NCBI RefSeq assembly: GCF_025628895.1
Contig: NZ_JAOTJC010000013.1
Location: 14,161 to 78,160 of the forward strand
DNA from: Alteromonas salexigens
GTDB taxonomy: Bacteria; Pseudomonadota; Gammaproteobacteria; Enterobacterales; Alteromonadaceae
Direction of reading: 5' to 3'
Length of the DNA: 64,000 nucleotides
Shown: positions 1-8,630 of the stretch, piece after piece
Layout: each line of letters begins with the position of its first letter
Position numbering within the stretch: position 1 is the stretch's first letter
Notes under the pieces: model-generated
What the model saw: the letters and a program-made list of their open reading frames with translations, nothing else
Databases searched by the model: none
What the model was told of the DNA's origin: nothing
Program-made: the position numbers and the translations under genes

Positions 1-65
<65 letters not shown>

Positions 66-152
66 TCTGAACTGGTTTTGTAGTACTTGATAACGTGACC
101 ACTGCACTGTTATCTGATTCTAAAGCTGCGTACTACTGTCAACTTTAGTAAC

Positions 153-229
<77 letters not shown>

Positions 230-285
230 TCTGAACTGGTTTGAAAGACTTAGCGTGTTTAGCCTGTGCCTCTCAAGTGGTGCGT

Positions 286-313
286 ATTATACATAGCGAA
301 TTGACCTTGGCAA
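286..313 (-). promoter_or_regulatory. sigma-70 promoter of the tRNA-fMet genes
   Basis: On the minus strand a TTGCCA -35 element (308-313) is followed after 16 bp by a perfect TATAAT -10 element (286-291). Transcription would begin near 279, about 50 nt before the first tRNA. The start-site region is GC-containing, as is common for stable-RNA promoters under stringent control. The motifs are seen; use as a promoter is inferred. Confidence 0.75.
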
Positions 314-390
314 GGGGAGTTTTAGCAAATCCAGTCGATTTCCTGTCACCTGCTTCATTAACCATCAATTCGCATAATCTTTAGACTTTT

Positions 391-693
391 CTAGCGAAAT
401 TTCTCCATTTTTTCCGCCAATGAAAAGTCCAGTTCACTTAATCCATCCACATCGTGAGTGGTCAGCGCCACCTCTACACGGTTATATACGTTGAACCACT
501 CCGGATGGTGCTTTAATTTTTCGGCCCAAATGGCAATTTGTGACATCCAGCCAAACGCGCGGATAAAACTTTTAAAGGTAAACGTTTTGGTAATTTTATC
601 GCCGTCACGTTGCCACTGTTCGTCAGCTGCGAGCGTTGCGTTCAATGAACTTAATGCTTCGTCAATCTGAGACTCTGTTAATCGCTCTGCCAT
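391..693 (-). CDS. phhB: pterin-4a-carbinolamine dehydratase
   Basis: This 100-residue protein matches the 4a-hydroxytetrahydrobiopterin dehydratase family, which recycles the pterin cofactor of aromatic amino-acid hydroxylases. The family signature is clear: H62-H63-P64-E65-W66, then the N-V-Y-N strand and T79-H80-D81. The reading frame stays open 21 codons further upstream. I chose the ATG at 693 because a strong AGGAGGT ribosome site lies just before it and the family normally has about 100 residues. No phenylalanine hydroxylase gene is adjacent, so the protein may serve a distant hydroxylase or act in general pterin metabolism. Confidence 0.92.
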   Translation of the reverse strand: MAERLTESQIDEALSSLNATLAADEQWQRDGDKITKTFTFKSFIRAFGWMSQIAIWAEKLKHHPEWFNVYNRVEVALTTHDVDGLSELDFSLAEKMEKFR

Positions 694-1300
694 AGACACC
701 TCCTGTTGGCTTTCACTCTTACCCGGTGAGGATGGTCGAAACCTCCTCCGGGTCATCTCTTAATTATCTGCCAATTAAGCCTAACCCTCAGGTATAGAAT
801 TGTCACCTTGTATCCCCAATGGGGTTCACTGCAGATGGTGTCAGGAGTTTACAAGCAACTCTTGGTACTGCAAGAGCGCTTTCCCCCACCCCCTTCTTAA
901 CGTTCGACCACATGGCGAGCATTTAGTTGCCGTCCTCGGGGGTTATGCTCTTTTGCCTTAAAACCACTATTCGTAAAGACCTAAAGTGGTCCTTCGTCAT
1001 TCGCAAAAAGTGACTACACTGTTATTTGAAAATTTAATCTACTATTTACACAAGGTTAAGCATTCGCCGTAGTGAGGCGAGTTATCAGGCCATGAAAAAT
1101 TTCCCCGATTATTGGGTAATTCTTTCGGCCTGCTGTTCTGCGCTATTTAACGCATGTTCAAGGCAGACAATTAAAACCATCTTAATCAATAAGTTAAATG
1201 CAATAAAAAGAATTCACATGAATAGGTACAGTTTTTGAATCGAGCTTTGCCAACGAAATAAAAATTGAAGCGATAGCCAGCTAACACTCTGAAGAGGCCT
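694..1300. other. long intergenic region, no supported gene
   Basis: About 600 bp without a convincing gene. GAGCAT (917-922) can pair with ATGCTC (945-950) and is followed by TTTT, so it may be a weak terminator or the end of an unannotated small RNA on the plus strand. A 48-codon frame at 1092-1238 lacks a ribosome site and is not called. The last 100 bp are AT-rich and probably hold the promoter of the MscS gene. Confidence 0.4.
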
Positions 1301-2287
1301 ATGGATTTTCCAGAAATAGATAAAATTTATAAACTGATTAATGAAAAGCTTCAGGTTTGGTTAGAATCCGGTATCAAGCACCTCCCTAACTTTGTAGTTG
1401 CCATTCTTATCGCTATTGGCTTCGGTATTCTTGCCAAGCTGGTTGGTAACCTTGTTCAGCGTCTTATGCGGCGCGCCTTTGAATCTAAACAAATTGCAGA
1501 TCTGCTAACGTCTATTGTCAAAGCGATAGTAGCCATAGCGGGCATATTCATTGCGCTCGACTTTATTGGGCTAAGTGGCACCGTTACCTCACTTCTGGCC
1601 GGTGCCGGTATTGTGGGTCTGGCCATTGGCTTTGCTTTTCAGGACATGACTGAAAACCTCATTGCCGGGATTGCAATGGGGATCCGCAAGCCCTTTCAGA
1701 TTGGTGATGTAATTGAGGCTGACGGCGTATTCGGCAATGTGGAAGCTATTAACTTGCGGAATACTCTCGTTGAGACCTTCTACGGGCAACGGGAAATCAT
1801 TCCCAACAAAATTCTTTTTCGCAATATTGTCACGAACTACAGTGTACTGGGCTACCGAAGAATTGAGGTGCCGGTGGGGATCTCCTACGCTGACGATCCA
1901 GATGAAGCGGCCAAGGTGATTGTCTCCGCCATTAACGAATTGGATTACGTCATCAAAAAAGACGAAACCGCCGTTTACGCTGAATCTTTTGGCGACAGCA
2001 GCATCAATCTGCTGGTGTGGTTCTGGATTGATTATCCCGGCGACACCGGATTTATGCAGGCGCGACACGACGCGGTAGCAATAGTTAAACGTGTATTGGA
2101 AGAGAACGACATTCTTATTCCATTCCCCATTCGCACGCTGGATTTTGGTGCTAAGGGCGGTGAAAAGCTTAACAGCATGCTGCCTGACCAACGCCAGAGC
2201 CAGAGTGAAGACCAGAGCAATACCAACGCAGATAACCCAAAGGCGGACGCATCCGGTGAGGACGGGGACGCCGAGGGTGATAACTAA
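1301..2287 (+). CDS. MscS-family small-conductance mechanosensitive channel
   Basis: This 328-residue inner-membrane protein belongs to the MscS family, whose members open under membrane tension to release osmolytes after hypo-osmotic shock. An N-terminal amphipathic stretch is followed by hydrophobic segments near residues 28-50 and 63-90. The pore helix is glycine/alanine rich (about 95-115, with the GIVGLAIGFAFQD pattern) and ends in the conserved QD. The beta domain with D-V-I-E and the cytoplasmic vestibule follow. The C-terminal 45 residues are acidic, low-complexity and probably disordered. The start is supported by AGAGG just upstream. A small lipoprotein gene follows after 29 bp and may be co-transcribed. 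Confidence 0.93.
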   Translation: MDFPEIDKIYKLINEKLQVWLESGIKHLPNFVVAILIAIGFGILAKLVGNLVQRLMRRAFESKQIADLLTSIVKAIVAIAGIFIALDFIGLSGTVTSLLAGAGIVGLAIGFAFQDMTENLIAGIAMGIRKPFQIGDVIEADGVFGNVEAINLRNTLVETFYGQREIIPNKILFRNIVTNYSVLGYRRIEVPVGISYADDPDEAAKVIVSAINELDYVIKKDETAVYAESFGDSSINLLVWFWIDYPGDTGFMQARHDAVAIVKRVLEENDILIPFPIRTLDFGAKGGEKLNSMLPDQRQSQSEDQSNTNADNPKADASGEDGDAEGDN

Positions 2288-2316
2288 CTTTCAACCAAAC
2301 GACAACGGAGTGACTT

Positions 2317-2478
2317 ATGAAATCTCTCGTCAAAACCAAACGTATCCGCTCACATTACACTGTGCTGATCCTGGCGTTTTTAGCCAGCCTGGTTACCGGC
2401 TGTGCCACTATTGAAGGTGCAGGTGAAGACATTGAAACAGCAGGAGACGCTGTAGAGGATGCCACTGACGGCCAGTAA
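2317..2478 (+). CDS. entericidin-like small lipoprotein
   Basis: A 53-residue open frame too short for most gene callers. It has a basic N-terminus, a hydrophobic stretch (residues 15-27) and a lipobox ending in L-V-T-G-C29, so the mature product would be a lipid-anchored peptide of about 25 residues. The mature part (G-A-G-E-D-I-E-T-A-G-D-A-V-E-D-A) matches the entericidin A/B pattern of small membrane lipoproteins linked to stationary-phase and osmotic stress. A GGAG ribosome site lies upstream. Its place 29 bp after an MscS channel fits a shared envelope-stress role, which is inference. Confidence 0.85.
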   Translation: MKSLVKTKRIRSHYTVLILAFLASLVTGCATIEGAGEDIETAGDAVEDATDGQ

Positions 2479-2506
2479 AATCGAGCAGGGCTGGTGAGTG
2501 AGCTAA

Positions 2507-2965
2507 TCAGCGCGCCAGCCCTTCTATCACCGCTAATAACAAAAACTCCCCCACCAACGCAGGCTTGTCCCTGCCCTTTATTGCACAGCTGGCGCGAATG
2601 CGAAATAACCGTCCTGATGGTTTGTCAGTTACCTCGGCAACGGTGAACTGATACTGCACTTCACTGTTTACGACTACAGGTTCAAGAAACCGCAAGTTAT
2701 CTATCCCATAATTAATCAGTGATGTGATACGAGCGTCTTCAGTAAGAATCGACGAGAAAGCATCCGGCATCAGGGATGCCGTTAAAAAGCCATGCGCGAT
2801 GGGTGCCTTGAATGGACTCTCCTTCTCACAACGTGCGGGGTTAGTATGGATCCATTGGTAATCACCGGTGGCTTCTGCAAACTGGTCAATAGACTGTTGC
2901 GTGACCTTGTGCCAGCTATTTTGTATGACAGTATCGTTTATTTGTAAGTCGAGGAGGCGGCTCAT
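2507..2965 (-). CDS. MaoC-family (R)-specific enoyl-CoA hydratase
   Basis: A 152-residue single hot-dog-fold protein of the MaoC/NodN-like dehydratase group. The hydratase-2 motif is present with D35 and H40 in A-T-G-D-Y-Q-W-I-H, followed by the A-H-G-F helix near residue 58. Such enzymes hydrate trans-2-enoyl-CoA to (R)-3-hydroxyacyl-CoA. The exact substrate cannot be read from sequence. The gene is divergent from a LysR regulator starting at 3101, the usual arrangement for a LysR gene and its target. Confidence 0.88.
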   Translation of the reverse strand: MSRLLDLQINDTVIQNSWHKVTQQSIDQFAEATGDYQWIHTNPARCEKESPFKAPIAHGFLTASLMPDAFSSILTEDARITSLINYGIDNLRFLEPVVVNSEVQYQFTVAEVTDKPSGRLFRIRASCAIKGRDKPALVGEFLLLAVIEGLAR

Positions 2966-3100
2966 ATCCCGTTCTCTTTTTGCGCTGTTTGAAACAAAAG
3001 GTACTATTAACCGGTTGAATAATTCAATGCAATTTTAATAATATAGAGTTATAAGATGGCTGCTTAGACACACTGTGAACCACCAAAAGGATTGCTCGCT

Positions 3101-4003
3101 ATGAATTTAAACCGCATTGATTTGAACCTGTTTGCTGTATTCGATGCTATTTATACGGCTGGCAGTCTGACCAAAGCAGCAGATGTGCTGTGTATTACCC
3201 AACCTGCGGTAAGTAATTCACTGGCTCGCTTACGGGATATGCTGAACGATCCGCTATTTGTCCGCACCGGGCACAGCATGACGCCCACGCCGGTTGCACA
3301 AAATATTATTGTACCAGCCAGGCAGGCACTGGCATTGCTAAGGCGCAGCGTGCAGGAGAGCCATACGTTTGACCCTGTTACTGCCGAGAAAACCTTTAAC
3401 TTTGCCAGCCGCGATTTACTGGAAGCCAGTATTATGCCCCGCTTAATGAGCCGTCTACAGAATCTGGCCCCGAATATCAGCCTCACCAATTACGAAATGA
3501 ACCGCAGTCAGGTTGTCTCAGCGATGGCCAGTGGCAACCTCGACTTTTTTGCTGACGCGTCTGCGTTTACTGACCCCCATCTTTGCAAAGAAAAAATTGC
3601 GCAGGACAGATTTGTGGTGATGGCCCGCAAAAATCATCCGGCCTTACAACAAGGACTCAGCTTAGACACGTTTCTGCGGCTGGGTCATATTAATGTATCG
3701 CATCGAAAAACCGGTGCAGGCCCTATTGATGTTGCGCTGGACAAACTCGGGAAAAAGCGCAAGGTTGTCATGCGTGGACAACACTTTCTCACCGTACCCA
3801 GCACCATTGTAAAAACTGACCTCATCGCTTGCTTACCTTATCACCTGGCAAAGCATTACGATTTGGCCATTTATGAAGTGCCATTTGAGATCCCGCCGGT
3901 TGAATACTTCCTGTACTGGCATGTCAGCGCCGATCATGACTACGCCCATTTGTGGATGCGGGAACAAATAATGGAAGTTGCCAAAGCCTATAAGCCTCAT
4001 TAG
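3101..4003 (+). CDS. LysR-family transcriptional regulator
   Basis: About 300 residues with an N-terminal winged helix-turn-helix (roughly 1-60: R-I-D-L-N-L-F, A-A-D-V-L-C-I-T-Q-P-A-V-S-N-S-L, D-P-L-F-V-R) and a C-terminal substrate-binding-like effector domain. I chose the ATG at 3101 over an upstream TTG at 3092, since family members begin close to the L-N-L-F motif. An AAAAGG sequence lies 10-15 bp before it. The gene faces away from the MaoC hydratase and probably controls it; the effector is unknown. The intergenic region (2966-3100) is AT-rich and would hold both promoters. Confidence 0.92.
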   Translation: MNLNRIDLNLFAVFDAIYTAGSLTKAADVLCITQPAVSNSLARLRDMLNDPLFVRTGHSMTPTPVAQNIIVPARQALALLRRSVQESHTFDPVTAEKTFNFASRDLLEASIMPRLMSRLQNLAPNISLTNYEMNRSQVVSAMASGNLDFFADASAFTDPHLCKEKIAQDRFVVMARKNHPALQQGLSLDTFLRLGHINVSHRKTGAGPIDVALDKLGKKRKVVMRGQHFLTVPSTIVKTDLIACLPYHLAKHYDLAIYEVPFEIPPVEYFLYWHVSADHDYAHLWMREQIMEVAKAYKPH

Positions 4004-4171
4004 CAGTTCGCCGTTGAGTTATGAAAAAAGTTTTCTGTCAATGGCTTACCGCAAGCTGCGTATAAAAAAACATACGAAGGTATAACAACCACTTACTCTG
4101 TACAATTTTTATACACTTTACTTAGTGCTGATCAGGCATCGGGTTGCCTGCCACTTGTAAAGGATTTCTCC

Positions 4172-4564
4172 ATGTTGAAAATTATATTTCGCTGCGCGTT
4201 GGTAAGTATTTTACTGACCGCCACCTTCGCGGCTAACGCAGATGTAAACCGTGCACTTACTAATATGTGCGAGATTGTTAAATCTAACGATAAAAGCGAG
4301 CTCCGCAAAAAGATTCACAATGTGGCAACCTACTACCGCATGAAGCTCAACGATTATTATGATGCAGTGTCGTGTGACGGTTATAGCCTCATCAGAGCGG
4401 CCATACTTTTTAATGCGTTGGAATCGGGTAGCTTGCTCATCAAAAAGATGCCACGAGGAGCGCTTGCTGCGCCTGAGGCCGACGGTAAGACCTTGCAAGC
4501 CTGGGTAGCCGAACAGGGCCTGAATAACACTGAAATTGCCATGCTACTGAATGACCGTTTATGA
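4172..4564 (+). CDS. DUF3718 secreted protein, copy 1
   Basis: A 130-residue exported protein with a signal peptide (about residues 1-23, cleavage after A-N-A). It is the first of three tandem paralogues (next at 4886 and 5500). Shared blocks are a cysteine followed by I-V and an acidic-lysine stretch, E-L-R-K-K, Y-R-x-K-L-x-D-Y-Y, a second cysteine with G-x-S-L-I-R, K-K-M-P, and P-E-A-D-G-K-T-x-Q-A-W. I recognise this as the DUF3718 family, of unknown function. Two conserved cysteines in an exported protein suggest a disulfide. This copy is the most diverged of the three. Confidence 0.85.
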   Translation: MLKIIFRCALVSILLTATFAANADVNRALTNMCEIVKSNDKSELRKKIHNVATYYRMKLNDYYDAVSCDGYSLIRAAILFNALESGSLLIKKMPRGALAAPEADGKTLQAWVAEQGLNNTEIAMLLNDRL

Positions 4565-4579
4565 GCCAGACGGGTATAA

Positions 4580-4605
4580 GGAAGCCCAGTTAGGCGTGGG
4601 CTTCC
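4580..4605 (+). terminator. hairpin after DUF3718 copy 1
   Basis: A 9-bp perfect stem (GGAAGCCCA at 4580-4588 with TGGGCTTCC at 4597-4605) starts 16 bp after the stop codon. No T-tract follows, so it may be a weak terminator or an mRNA-stabilising 3' hairpin. The next 280 bp before copy 2 are AT-rich with no other gene. Confidence 0.45.
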
Positions 4606-4885
4606 TCATACCTGGGACCAATAAAACTCATTCAACACGAATTACTTAAATTTTGTACGACTTTCTACTTTTCTTTACCTGCGCTACCGACAGGTCACTC
4701 TAAAAACCAATATAACATTATATTTCAACAGTTTATATTTTCACACCCCGACCCAATGTTGCTTTTATGTTAATAGCTTGCGTATCAAATAACATAACAC
4801 TGTATTTCCCCGGTTATTTTTCCTTCGATTTGATTGTATTTAACTAACTCCATCGAACCTCACCGACAACCGAAGGATATTAACC

Positions 4886-5281
4886 ATGTTGAAAATTGTT
4901 AAAACTTCTTTGATTATCGCGGCATCTTCTTTTGTGTTCGCCAACTCAGCACATGCCAACGTAAACGACGCACTTGCCAATATTTGCAATATTGTGCAGG
5001 CAGACGACAAAGGCGAATTACGCAAGAAAATGCGCCGGGTACAGTCAGACTACCGTTTAAAACTGCATGACTATTACACAGGGATCAGCTGTAACGGCAA
5101 TAGCCTGATCCGCACAGCGATTGAGAGTAATGCAGTTGAAGTCGGCACCCTTTTGGTAAAGAAAATGCCCAGCCGGGATTTACAAACCCCTGAAGCCGAT
5201 GGCAAAACATTGCAGGCCTGGATTGCTGAGAAAGGTCACCAGTCAAGCCCTATTGCCGCCGAGCTAAACGACCGTATTTAA
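4886..5281 (+). CDS. DUF3718 secreted protein, copy 2
   Basis: A 131-residue paralogue of the neighbours at 4172 and 5500, closest to the latter. It has an N-terminal M-L-K-I-V signal peptide ending around A-H-A (residue 24). The family blocks, two conserved cysteines and an R-I C-terminus are present. An AAGGATATTAACC ribosome site precedes the ATG. Each of the three genes has its own long leader and its own downstream hairpin, so they may be transcribed separately. Function is unknown. Confidence 0.87.
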   Translation: MLKIVKTSLIIAASSFVFANSAHANVNDALANICNIVQADDKGELRKKMRRVQSDYRLKLHDYYTGISCNGNSLIRTAIESNAVEVGTLLVKKMPSRDLQTPEADGKTLQAWIAEKGHQSSPIAAELNDRI

Positions 5282-5313
5282 CGACACCGCACATTCACAC
5301 CATGTGAGCTCCG

Positions 5314-5375
5314 TTCAACATGGTAGCGGAGAAAGCCTCCGCACTTCTGGCCCCGAGAGGGGCCACCTCTTTCCT
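5314..5375 (+). terminator. tandem hairpins after DUF3718 copy 2
   Basis: A TTCAACATGGTA leader is followed by a small hairpin (GCGGAG 5326-5331 with CTCCGC 5337-5342). A stronger one then follows (TGGCCCC 5348-5354, loop GAGA, GGGGCCA 5359-5365) and ends in a CT-rich tail. The same two-hairpin layout with the same leader occurs at 8546-8608, where one pair of the first stem is changed in a compensating way. The structure is seen; terminator function is inferred. Confidence 0.55.
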
Positions 5376-5499
5376 TCCCAGGCTTTTATGTATTATAAAA
5401 AATACCTTCGTATCACCGTGATACTGGTGGCTTTTTCAACGATCGCGTTAAATGCGCCGCGTTAAGTCATGAGGTATGACTGATTAGAGGAAAAACACC

Positions 5500-5895
5500 A
5501 TGTTGAAAATTGCAAAAATCTCATTTCTGGCGGCAGCACTTGGCTTTGGCTTCCACTCTTCCGCGTCGGCTGATGTTACTGAAGCGCTGGCTAATATCTG
5601 CACTATCGTTCAGGCAGATGATAAAGGCGAACTGCGCAAAAAAATGCGTGATGTGGAACAGGACTACCGTCTTAAGTTACGCGACTACTACACAGGCGTA
5701 ACCTGCGATGGCAACAGCCTTATCCGCACTGCTTTGCTGAATAATGCAATTGATTCCGGCACGCTGCTGGTGAAAAAAATGCCTAAAGGTGACCTGGCTG
5801 AACCAGAAGCTGATGGCAAAACCATTCAGGCATGGATCAGCGAAAACGGCTTACAGGCTAACCCTATCGCTCAGGAAGTAATGAGCCGCATTTAA
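5500..5895 (+). CDS. DUF3718 secreted protein, copy 3
   Basis: The third tandem paralogue, 131 residues, with a signal peptide of about 25 residues ending A-S-A. It keeps the two cysteines, E-L-R-K-K, Y-R-L-K-L-R-D-Y-Y, S-L-I-R-T-A, V-K-K-M-P and P-E-A-D-G-K-T-I-Q-A-W blocks. It is very similar to copy 2, which points to fairly recent duplication. A TTAGAGGA ribosome site lies upstream. The role is unknown; the export signal and disulfide potential suggest a periplasmic product. Confidence 0.87.
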   Translation: MLKIAKISFLAAALGFGFHSSASADVTEALANICTIVQADDKGELRKKMRDVEQDYRLKLRDYYTGVTCDGNSLIRTALLNNAIDSGTLLVKKMPKGDLAEPEADGKTIQAWISENGLQANPIAQEVMSRI

Positions 5896-5961
5896 TTTAG
5901 CCGTTACAGGCAAGCTATACTGAAGCAATTCGGTATAGTCGGGGATTCCCCCAAATAAAAC

Positions 5962-5987
5962 AGGCGCCTTGAAGGCGCCTTTTTTAT
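5962..5987 (+). terminator. rho-independent terminator
   Basis: The stem AGGCGCC/GGCGCCT with a short TTGAA loop is directly followed by six or more T residues, 66 bp after DUF3718 copy 3 and before the convergent acyl-CoA dehydrogenase gene. It is the clearest intrinsic terminator of the DUF3718 block. Confidence 0.9.
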
Positions 5988-6035
5988 TTTTATTACTTGG
6001 GTGCTTACGCTCCGGTAATACCCGCAGTGGTTCAG

Positions 6036-7835
6036 TTACTCGACCCGAAACATTGCTTCTGGCATGCTCATCAGGTTATCAGCGCCAGACTGTATTGAAG
6101 AGACCAATGACCGGGTGCGGGTGAGCATACGATCAAAGTAGAACCGGGCGGTGTGGAGTTTAGCTTCATAGAAATCCCGCTCAGTGCTGCCCTCATCCAG
6201 CTTTTGCTGTGCCACTACAGCCATTTTCAACCAGAAATATCCCACGGTGACGTAACCTGAATACATCAGGTAATCCACCGACGCTGCGCCCAGTTCATCC
6301 GGGTTCGTCGCTGCCGCCTTACCGATATCCTGGGTAATTTGCTGCCATTCATCCAGGTGGGAAGCTAACGCATTTGTCCAGGCACTGAACTGGGCATTGT
6401 CTCGCAATGATGAGCAGTAGTGGCGGATCTCTTCAATAAATACGCTCAACAATTCCCCTTTCGAGCCCATGACTTTGCGGGCTAGCAAGTCTATCGCCTG
6501 AATGCCCGTAGTACCTTCATACATGGTACAGATGCGGGTATCCCGGGCCAGTTGTTCCATGCCCCACTCGCTAATGTAACCATGCCCGCCGTACACCTGC
6601 ATGCCATAACTGGTGGCCTCCTGCGCTGTTTCAGTAAGGAACGCTTTGACAATGGGGGTTAACAGCGCCAGTTTCGCCTCGGCAGTTTGCTTTGCCACAT
6701 CGTCTTCACCGTACAGGGTTTCATCGACCAGTTGCATGCAGTAACACGCCATGGCCCGGTTCCCCTCGGCGAGGGCTTTCTGGGTCAACAGCATTCTTCT
6801 TACATCAGGATGTACGATGATAGGGTCGGCAGGACCGTCTGGGTTTTTCTTGCCGGTCAGGGCACGAAACTGTAAACGATCTTTGGCATAGCGTAAGGCT
6901 CCCTGGTACGCAGCATCAGAGGCCGCCAGCCCTTCCAGCCCGGTGCCGATACGAGCCATATTCATAAAGGTGAACATACACGCCAGTCCACGGTTAGGCT
7001 CGCCTATCAGGTAGCCCTTCGCCCCGTCGAAATTAATTACGCAGGTGGCGCTGCCCTTAATGCCCATTTTGTGTTCAATACTGCCACACTGTACGGCATT
7101 GCGATCCTCGATATCGCCGTCGGCAGACACGTTGTATTTAGGGACCACAAATAAAGAAATTCCCTTTGTGCCCGCAGGGGCATCGGGCAGACGCGCAATC
7201 ACGATGTGCACAATATTGTCTGACATATCGTGCTCGCCGGCAGAAATAAATATTTTAGAGCCGGTTAACCGGTAGCTGCCGTCCTCTGCAGGTTCGGCCC
7301 GGCATTTCAGCATGCCTAAATCTGAGCCACAGTGGGCCTCAGTCAGACACATGGTGCCTGTCCAGCTGCCTTCCACCAGCTTGGGTAAAAAACGTTTTTT
7401 CTGCTCATCATTACCGTGAGCTTTTATTGTTTTAATACACCCCTGACTCAACCCCGGATACATGGCCCACGCGTGGTTAGCGGCTGAGAACCATTCTGCC
7501 AGCGTGGTCCCTAACGAGTAAGGCAGCGCCTGGCCACCAAATTCTTCAGGATGCGCAAGCCCCGGCCAGCCACCTTCCACATACTGGTGGTAAGCCTGTT
7601 TAAAGCCACTTGGAGTGGTAACCTCGCCGTTTTCAAACTGACAGCCTTCCTGGTCGCCGTTGGCATTAATGGGAGCCAGGCTGTTTTCAGCAAACTTTCC
7701 GGCTTCATTAAAAATGGCGGAAACTAAATCCTCTGACACATCCCCGAACCCATGGCGTGCATAATGGGACTGAAAATCTAACAGTTCGTGGGTGACGAAC
7801 ATGGCGTCACGAATAGGCGCTTTATAATCTTGCAT
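6036..7835 (-). CDS. acyl-CoA dehydrogenase, DmdC-like
   Basis: A 599-residue flavoprotein of the large acyl-CoA dehydrogenase class with a C-terminal extension, the class that includes 3-methylmercaptopropionyl-CoA dehydrogenase (DmdC). In order it shows the N-terminal helical domain, the M-C-L-T-E-A-H-x-G-S-D-L FAD/substrate motif, the middle beta domain, and the C-terminal helical domain. Y-G-G-x-G-Y and M-Y-E-G-T-T-G-I-Q-A are present, with the probable catalytic base E in the latter. The ATG at 7835 is preferred over an upstream start at 7934 because AAGGA precedes it and M-Q-D-Y-K is a typical beginning. Whether it acts on DMSP-derived or ordinary acyl-CoA cannot be told. Confidence 0.9.
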   Translation of the reverse strand: MQDYKAPIRDAMFVTHELLDFQSHYARHGFGDVSEDLVSAIFNEAGKFAENSLAPINANGDQEGCQFENGEVTTPSGFKQAYHQYVEGGWPGLAHPEEFGGQALPYSLGTTLAEWFSAANHAWAMYPGLSQGCIKTIKAHGNDEQKKRFLPKLVEGSWTGTMCLTEAHCGSDLGMLKCRAEPAEDGSYRLTGSKIFISAGEHDMSDNIVHIVIARLPDAPAGTKGISLFVVPKYNVSADGDIEDRNAVQCGSIEHKMGIKGSATCVINFDGAKGYLIGEPNRGLACMFTFMNMARIGTGLEGLAASDAAYQGALRYAKDRLQFRALTGKKNPDGPADPIIVHPDVRRMLLTQKALAEGNRAMACYCMQLVDETLYGEDDVAKQTAEAKLALLTPIVKAFLTETAQEATSYGMQVYGGHGYISEWGMEQLARDTRICTMYEGTTGIQAIDLLARKVMGSKGELLSVFIEEIRHYCSSLRDNAQFSAWTNALASHLDEWQQITQDIGKAAATNPDELGAASVDYLMYSGYVTVGYFWLKMAVVAQQKLDEGSTERDFYEAKLHTARFYFDRMLTRTRSLVSSIQSGADNLMSMPEAMFRVE

Positions 7836-8264
7836 ATTAGGTATCCTTAACACAGCTCGCCCCGCGGGAACCGGGACTCTGCCATCATCTCTTATTGAGG
7901 TTGCAGATGATGGTAGGACAGGCACTTGAATCATCCAAGTTTATTGGTTTTATAGTGAACTATCATTTGTACCAATATTAAAGGCAGCAGAGTTGGTGGT
8001 AGCCAGCCAACATAAAGGTGGATCCCTGGCTCAAGCTGCAGGTGTTAGGATGAGGGGATTGCGCCTACGCAGGGGTGCGCGGGCATACGCAGTAGGCTGA
8101 CGCGAGCAATACTCAGATCCTCTAAGGTATTTATAATAATACGCAAGTATAACCCTATGCCTTTCGTTCTGTGCTCCCGTCACGTTTAATATCCCTGAAC
8201 AAACAAGCAAACCGACTGATGAAGCGGCATAAGCCGCTTCTGAAGTTTAAGGCCCAGGGTAACG
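7836..8264. other. intergenic region with leader hairpin
   Basis: About 430 bp between divergent genes with no supported coding frame. A perfect 8-bp hairpin (GAAGCGGC, loop ATAA, GCCGCTTC; 8221-8240) lies 24 bp before the start of the small gene at 8265 and so falls within its mRNA leader. The stretch around 8040-8110 is GC-rich with short repeats of TACGCA. I could not identify it further. Confidence 0.5.
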
Positions 8265-8531
8265 ATGAAAACTTTTATATTGCTGGCGACGCTTACTCTC
8301 ACCTCTGCATCCCTACAGGCTAAGGGCGATGAGACTGCGACGCTGGAAAACTGCAACGCCGGCGACAAACTGGCAATGCAGATAAATAAAAAACCGCGTT
8401 CGACGCAGCTGACTATGCGCGTTACCCAAACAGCAACTAACAACTGCACGTCAACGCAGGTCGAGTCAACCGACCGTCAGGAAGCCCTGCTTAATCGCCA
8501 GCTTCCCGGTACGTTGATAGCAACAAGATAA
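8265..8531 (+). CDS. small secreted protein, unknown
   Basis: An 88-residue frame with a clear signal peptide (M-K-T-F-I-L-L-A-T-L-T-L-T-S-A-S-L-Q-A, cleavage after about residue 19). The mature part is about 69 residues, Thr/Asn/Gln rich, with just two cysteines that could form one disulfide. AGGG lies seven bases before the ATG. I do not recognise a family. It is followed by the same kind of two-hairpin 3' element as DUF3718 copy 2. Its export signal, leader hairpin and terminator make it more than a chance frame. Confidence 0.65.
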   Translation: MKTFILLATLTLTSASLQAKGDETATLENCNAGDKLAMQINKKPRSTQLTMRVTQTATNNCTSTQVESTDRQEALLNRQLPGTLIATR

Positions 8532-8545
8532 CAACACTAACCATT

Positions 8546-8608
8546 TCAACATGGTAAGCAGAGTGCGCTCTGCAACTTCAAAAGGCTCCTCCGGGAGCCT
8601 TTTCCTTA
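8546..8608 (+). terminator. tandem hairpins; bidirectional terminator
   Basis: A TTCAACATGGTA leader, a small stem (GCAGAG 8558-8563 with CTCTGC 8568-8573), then a 10-bp stem (AAAAGGCTCC 8580-8589 with GGAGCCTTTT 8594-8603). The A-run on one side and T-run on the other let it work for both the small gene at 8265 (plus) and the oxidoreductase ending at 8631 (minus). Confidence 0.8.
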
Positions 8609-8630
8609 TCCGTTTAGCTGAGAATTGACC

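Noticed and set aside
1092-1238. 48-codon frame with a cysteine-containing hydrophobic start before the MscS gene
   Set aside because: No ribosome site, no clear lipobox spacing and no family recognised; probably chance in an AT-rich leader.
1589-2191. Long minus-strand frame inside the MscS gene
   Set aside because: Shadow of the MscS coding sequence with no start signal or recognisable protein features.
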